Shown here piece after piece: positions 62,906-64,000 of a DNA stretch of 64,000 nucleotides (position 1 is its first letter; each line of letters begins with the position of its first letter). A program made the translations under genes and the position numbers. The notes under the pieces were generated by a model that ran no database searches, was not told where the DNA came from, and saw only the letters and a program-made list of their open reading frames with translations. The stretch lies in contig JAJDZV010000004.1 in the NCBI GenBank assembly GCA_022824465.1, positions 124,001 to 188,000 on the forward strand, given 5' to 3'. This stretch comes from Anaerolineae bacterium (GTDB lineage: Bacteria > Chloroflexota > Anaerolineae > Aggregatilineales > Phototrophicaceae).

Positions 62906-63064
62906 ATGCAAGACTTGGCAATGCTCGCGTCGCAAGCTTACCGGCAGCGTACAGATGAGCTAATGGAAGAAGCGCGGATCGATCGGTTTCTTGCCGAGAA
63001 GAAGAATCGCGATGCCATCGCCTGGCAACAGCGGCGGCTTCAACGGCAGCGCAGACTGCGATAG
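62906..63064 (+). CDS. Small basic protein, 52 aa
   Basis: Not recognised. ATG at 62906 has AAGGGAG upstream and the gene is bounded by its own promoter and a strong terminator, so a real monocistronic small gene is likely. The protein is almost entirely helical: Q-D-L-A-M-L-A-S-Q-A-Y-R-Q-R-T-D-E-L-M-E-E-A-R, then a very basic end (Q-Q-R-R-L-Q-R-Q-R-R-L-R). No membrane segment. It could bind nucleic acid or a partner protein through the Arg-rich tail; this is only a guess. Confidence 0.7.
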   Translation: MQDLAMLASQAYRQRTDELMEEARIDRFLAEKKNRDAIAWQQRRLQRQRRLR

Positions 63065-63086
63065 GACGGTTGTCTTCGACCGTCGG

Positions 63087-63112
63087 GAGCCTCGCCAACG
63101 CGGGGCTCTTTT
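63087..63112 (+). terminator. Intrinsic terminator after the small basic protein gene
   Basis: 8-bp stem GAGCCTCG/CGGGGCTC (one T-G pair; 63087-63094 with 63101-63108), 6-base loop, then TTTT. Confidence 0.85.
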
Positions 63113-63137
63113 GTATTTTGAATGCCGGCTGCTTCAA

Positions 63138-63166
63138 TTGCCGTCGGTCCAACTCGACCGTATAAT
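63138..63166 (+). promoter_or_regulatory. Promoter of the secreted protein gene at the right edge
   Basis: TTGCCG (63138-63143), 17-base spacer, TATAAT (63161-63166); RNA start near 63173, about 28 bases before the ATG. Confidence 0.75.
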
Positions 63167-63200
63167 GCCAGTGAACTGAAGCATCGCCGTCAGATCGCCA

Positions 63201-64000
63201 ATGAAACACACTATCCTGGCACTATTGCTGTTGTTGTGGTCTGCCACAGTGCACGGGCAAGACCCGCTGAGTCCTGGGATCTCGAGCGCGAGCTGGGATG
63301 TTTTTCTGCGTTTGGGTCCGGACAATGCGAAGGAAACCCGGATTGTCTTCGTGGATTTGCTGACGGGAGAGGCGACGGAAACTGTTGCCAGCGGCGAAGG
63401 TCACACCTTGATTGATGCCGCAGTGCTATATTTTGATACGGCCGAGCGAAAGGTCAGGCTGGTTAAGCCGGACGGCGTCATTCGCGATCATCCTTTTATA
63501 GCGGTGAACGCGAGCGACAGCCGTATTGATTGGGTGGTGGATGATTATGGCGGCAAGGTCGCTTGGTCAATCAGCCGAACGAATGACACAGGCGCGCTAA
63601 CGACTAACTTGATGGTCGCCGATGCGGCGGGCGCGGAGATACGCGAATTGCTGGTATACGGGCCGCGGCCGGGGATACGGCTGATACCGTTGGCTTTCGA
63701 TAGTTCCGGCAGCGCGCTTTATGTGGAGGTGCACGCCGATGGCACGGAAGACGTCAATGCCTACACGCGTCGATCGGGTCTCTTCGCGCTGGACTTTGGC
63801 GGACAGAATGTGGCGACGCGTCCGCTCTCGGGTGAAAGGGCTTGCTTCTGCGCGGTGGGATTCGGCGGCGCTCGCTGGCTCCAGCTTGTGGCGAGAGAGG
63901 GCACTGGGGGGGGAGAGCTCGAGATTCATGATATTAGCAACGGCACTACCCGACGTATCCCGCCAGTTTCTTTGGGCGAGTACAAGGAAGCAGGCAATAT
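63201..64000 (+). CDS. Secreted beta-rich protein, unknown (3' partial)
   Basis: The frame opens at ATG 63201 and is still open at the right edge, 266 codons. A signal peptide (L-A-L-L-L-L-L-W-S-A-T-V-H-G, then Q) starts the protein. The rest has repeated strand patterns such as T-R-I-V-F-V-D-L-L-T-G-E-A, K-V-R-L-V-K-P-D-G-V-I and G-L-F-A-L-D-F-G-G, which would fit the blades of a beta-propeller. No lipobox Cys. Not recognised beyond that; the C-terminal part is missing. It has a strong promoter of its own. Confidence 0.7.
   Translation, partial: MKHTILALLLLLWSATVHGQDPLSPGISSASWDVFLRLGPDNAKETRIVFVDLLTGEATETVASGEGHTLIDAAVLYFDTAERKVRLVKPDGVIRDHPFIAVNASDSRIDWVVDDYGGKVAWSISRTNDTGALTTNLMVADAAGAEIRELLVYGPRPGIRLIPLAFDSSGSALYVEVHADGTEDVNAYTRRSGLFALDFGGQNVATRPLSGERACFCAVGFGGARWLQLVAREGTGGGELEIHDISNGTTRRIPPVSLGEYKEAGN

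Overview
The window is GC-rich (about 60 %) bacterial chromosome that best fits a member of the phylum Chloroflexota, probably near Anaerolineae. This is inference from gene content: long Pro/Thr linkers in exported proteins, a TgpA-like membrane transglutaminase, a 7TM-HD phosphodiesterase, several oligopeptide ABC systems without local ATPase genes, and lipoprotein processing by Lgt and LspA. No phage, transposase, CRISPR array or rRNA gene was seen. Two structural RNAs are clear: RNase P RNA (minus, about 6476-6828) and tRNA-Pro(CGG) (60501-60574).

Layout. 1-2.6 kb: the end of an enolase-superfamily gene, an APH-type kinase and a divergent enolase paralogue in one tight plus-strand unit. 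2.6-9.4 kb: SDR, small unknown protein, glycosyltransferase, sulfatase, rnpB, transglutaminase. 9.4-14.5 kb (minus): an oligopeptide importer (binding protein, two permeases) followed by a cytochrome c lipoprotein and a methyltransferase. 14.7-19.1 kb: aminotransferase, phosphodiester glycosidase lipoprotein, alpha/beta hydrolase, and aspartate kinase behind an apparent Thr/Met attenuator. 19.5-28.2 kb (plus): membrane-anchored unknown, mtaB, yqeY, 7TM-HD, ybeY, dgkA, a GH-like protein and a class IV aminotransferase. 28.4-32.6 kb: a polycysteine leader with terminator, then sulfurtransferase and SufE; a GNAT; a cystathionine gamma-synthase-like enzyme and a DUF952 protein. 32.6-37.9 kb (minus): APH kinase, MFS, RraA-like aldolase, MFS, SDR. 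38.2-48.4 kb: lspA, then a long minus-strand run (L,D-transpeptidase, S9 peptidase, Na/Ca exchanger, metallo-hydrolase, RDD, TPR, alpha-amylase, GNAT). 48.7-57.5 kb: lon, small membrane protein, glpK, two permeases and a convergent binding protein. 57.7-64 kb: metallo-hydrolase, lgt, CDP-alcohol transferase, tRNA-Pro, MFS, histidine phosphatase, a small basic protein and a truncated secreted protein.

The most interesting signals are regulatory. Upstream of the sulfurtransferase-sufE pair, a promoter sits seven bases before an ATG opening a 20-codon peptide with three consecutive Cys codons, followed by a strong intrinsic terminator. Upstream of aspartate kinase, a near-consensus promoter is followed by a 21-codon peptide with four consecutive Thr codons and four Met codons, then a terminator. 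Both look like amino-acid-sensing transcription attenuators, one of them apparently leaderless. A third candidate leader with clustered Cys codons overlaps the start of the cystathionine gamma-synthase-like gene and shares sequence with a second leader at 51.4 kb. Many promoters in the window carry an extended -10 of the form TGCTANAAT.
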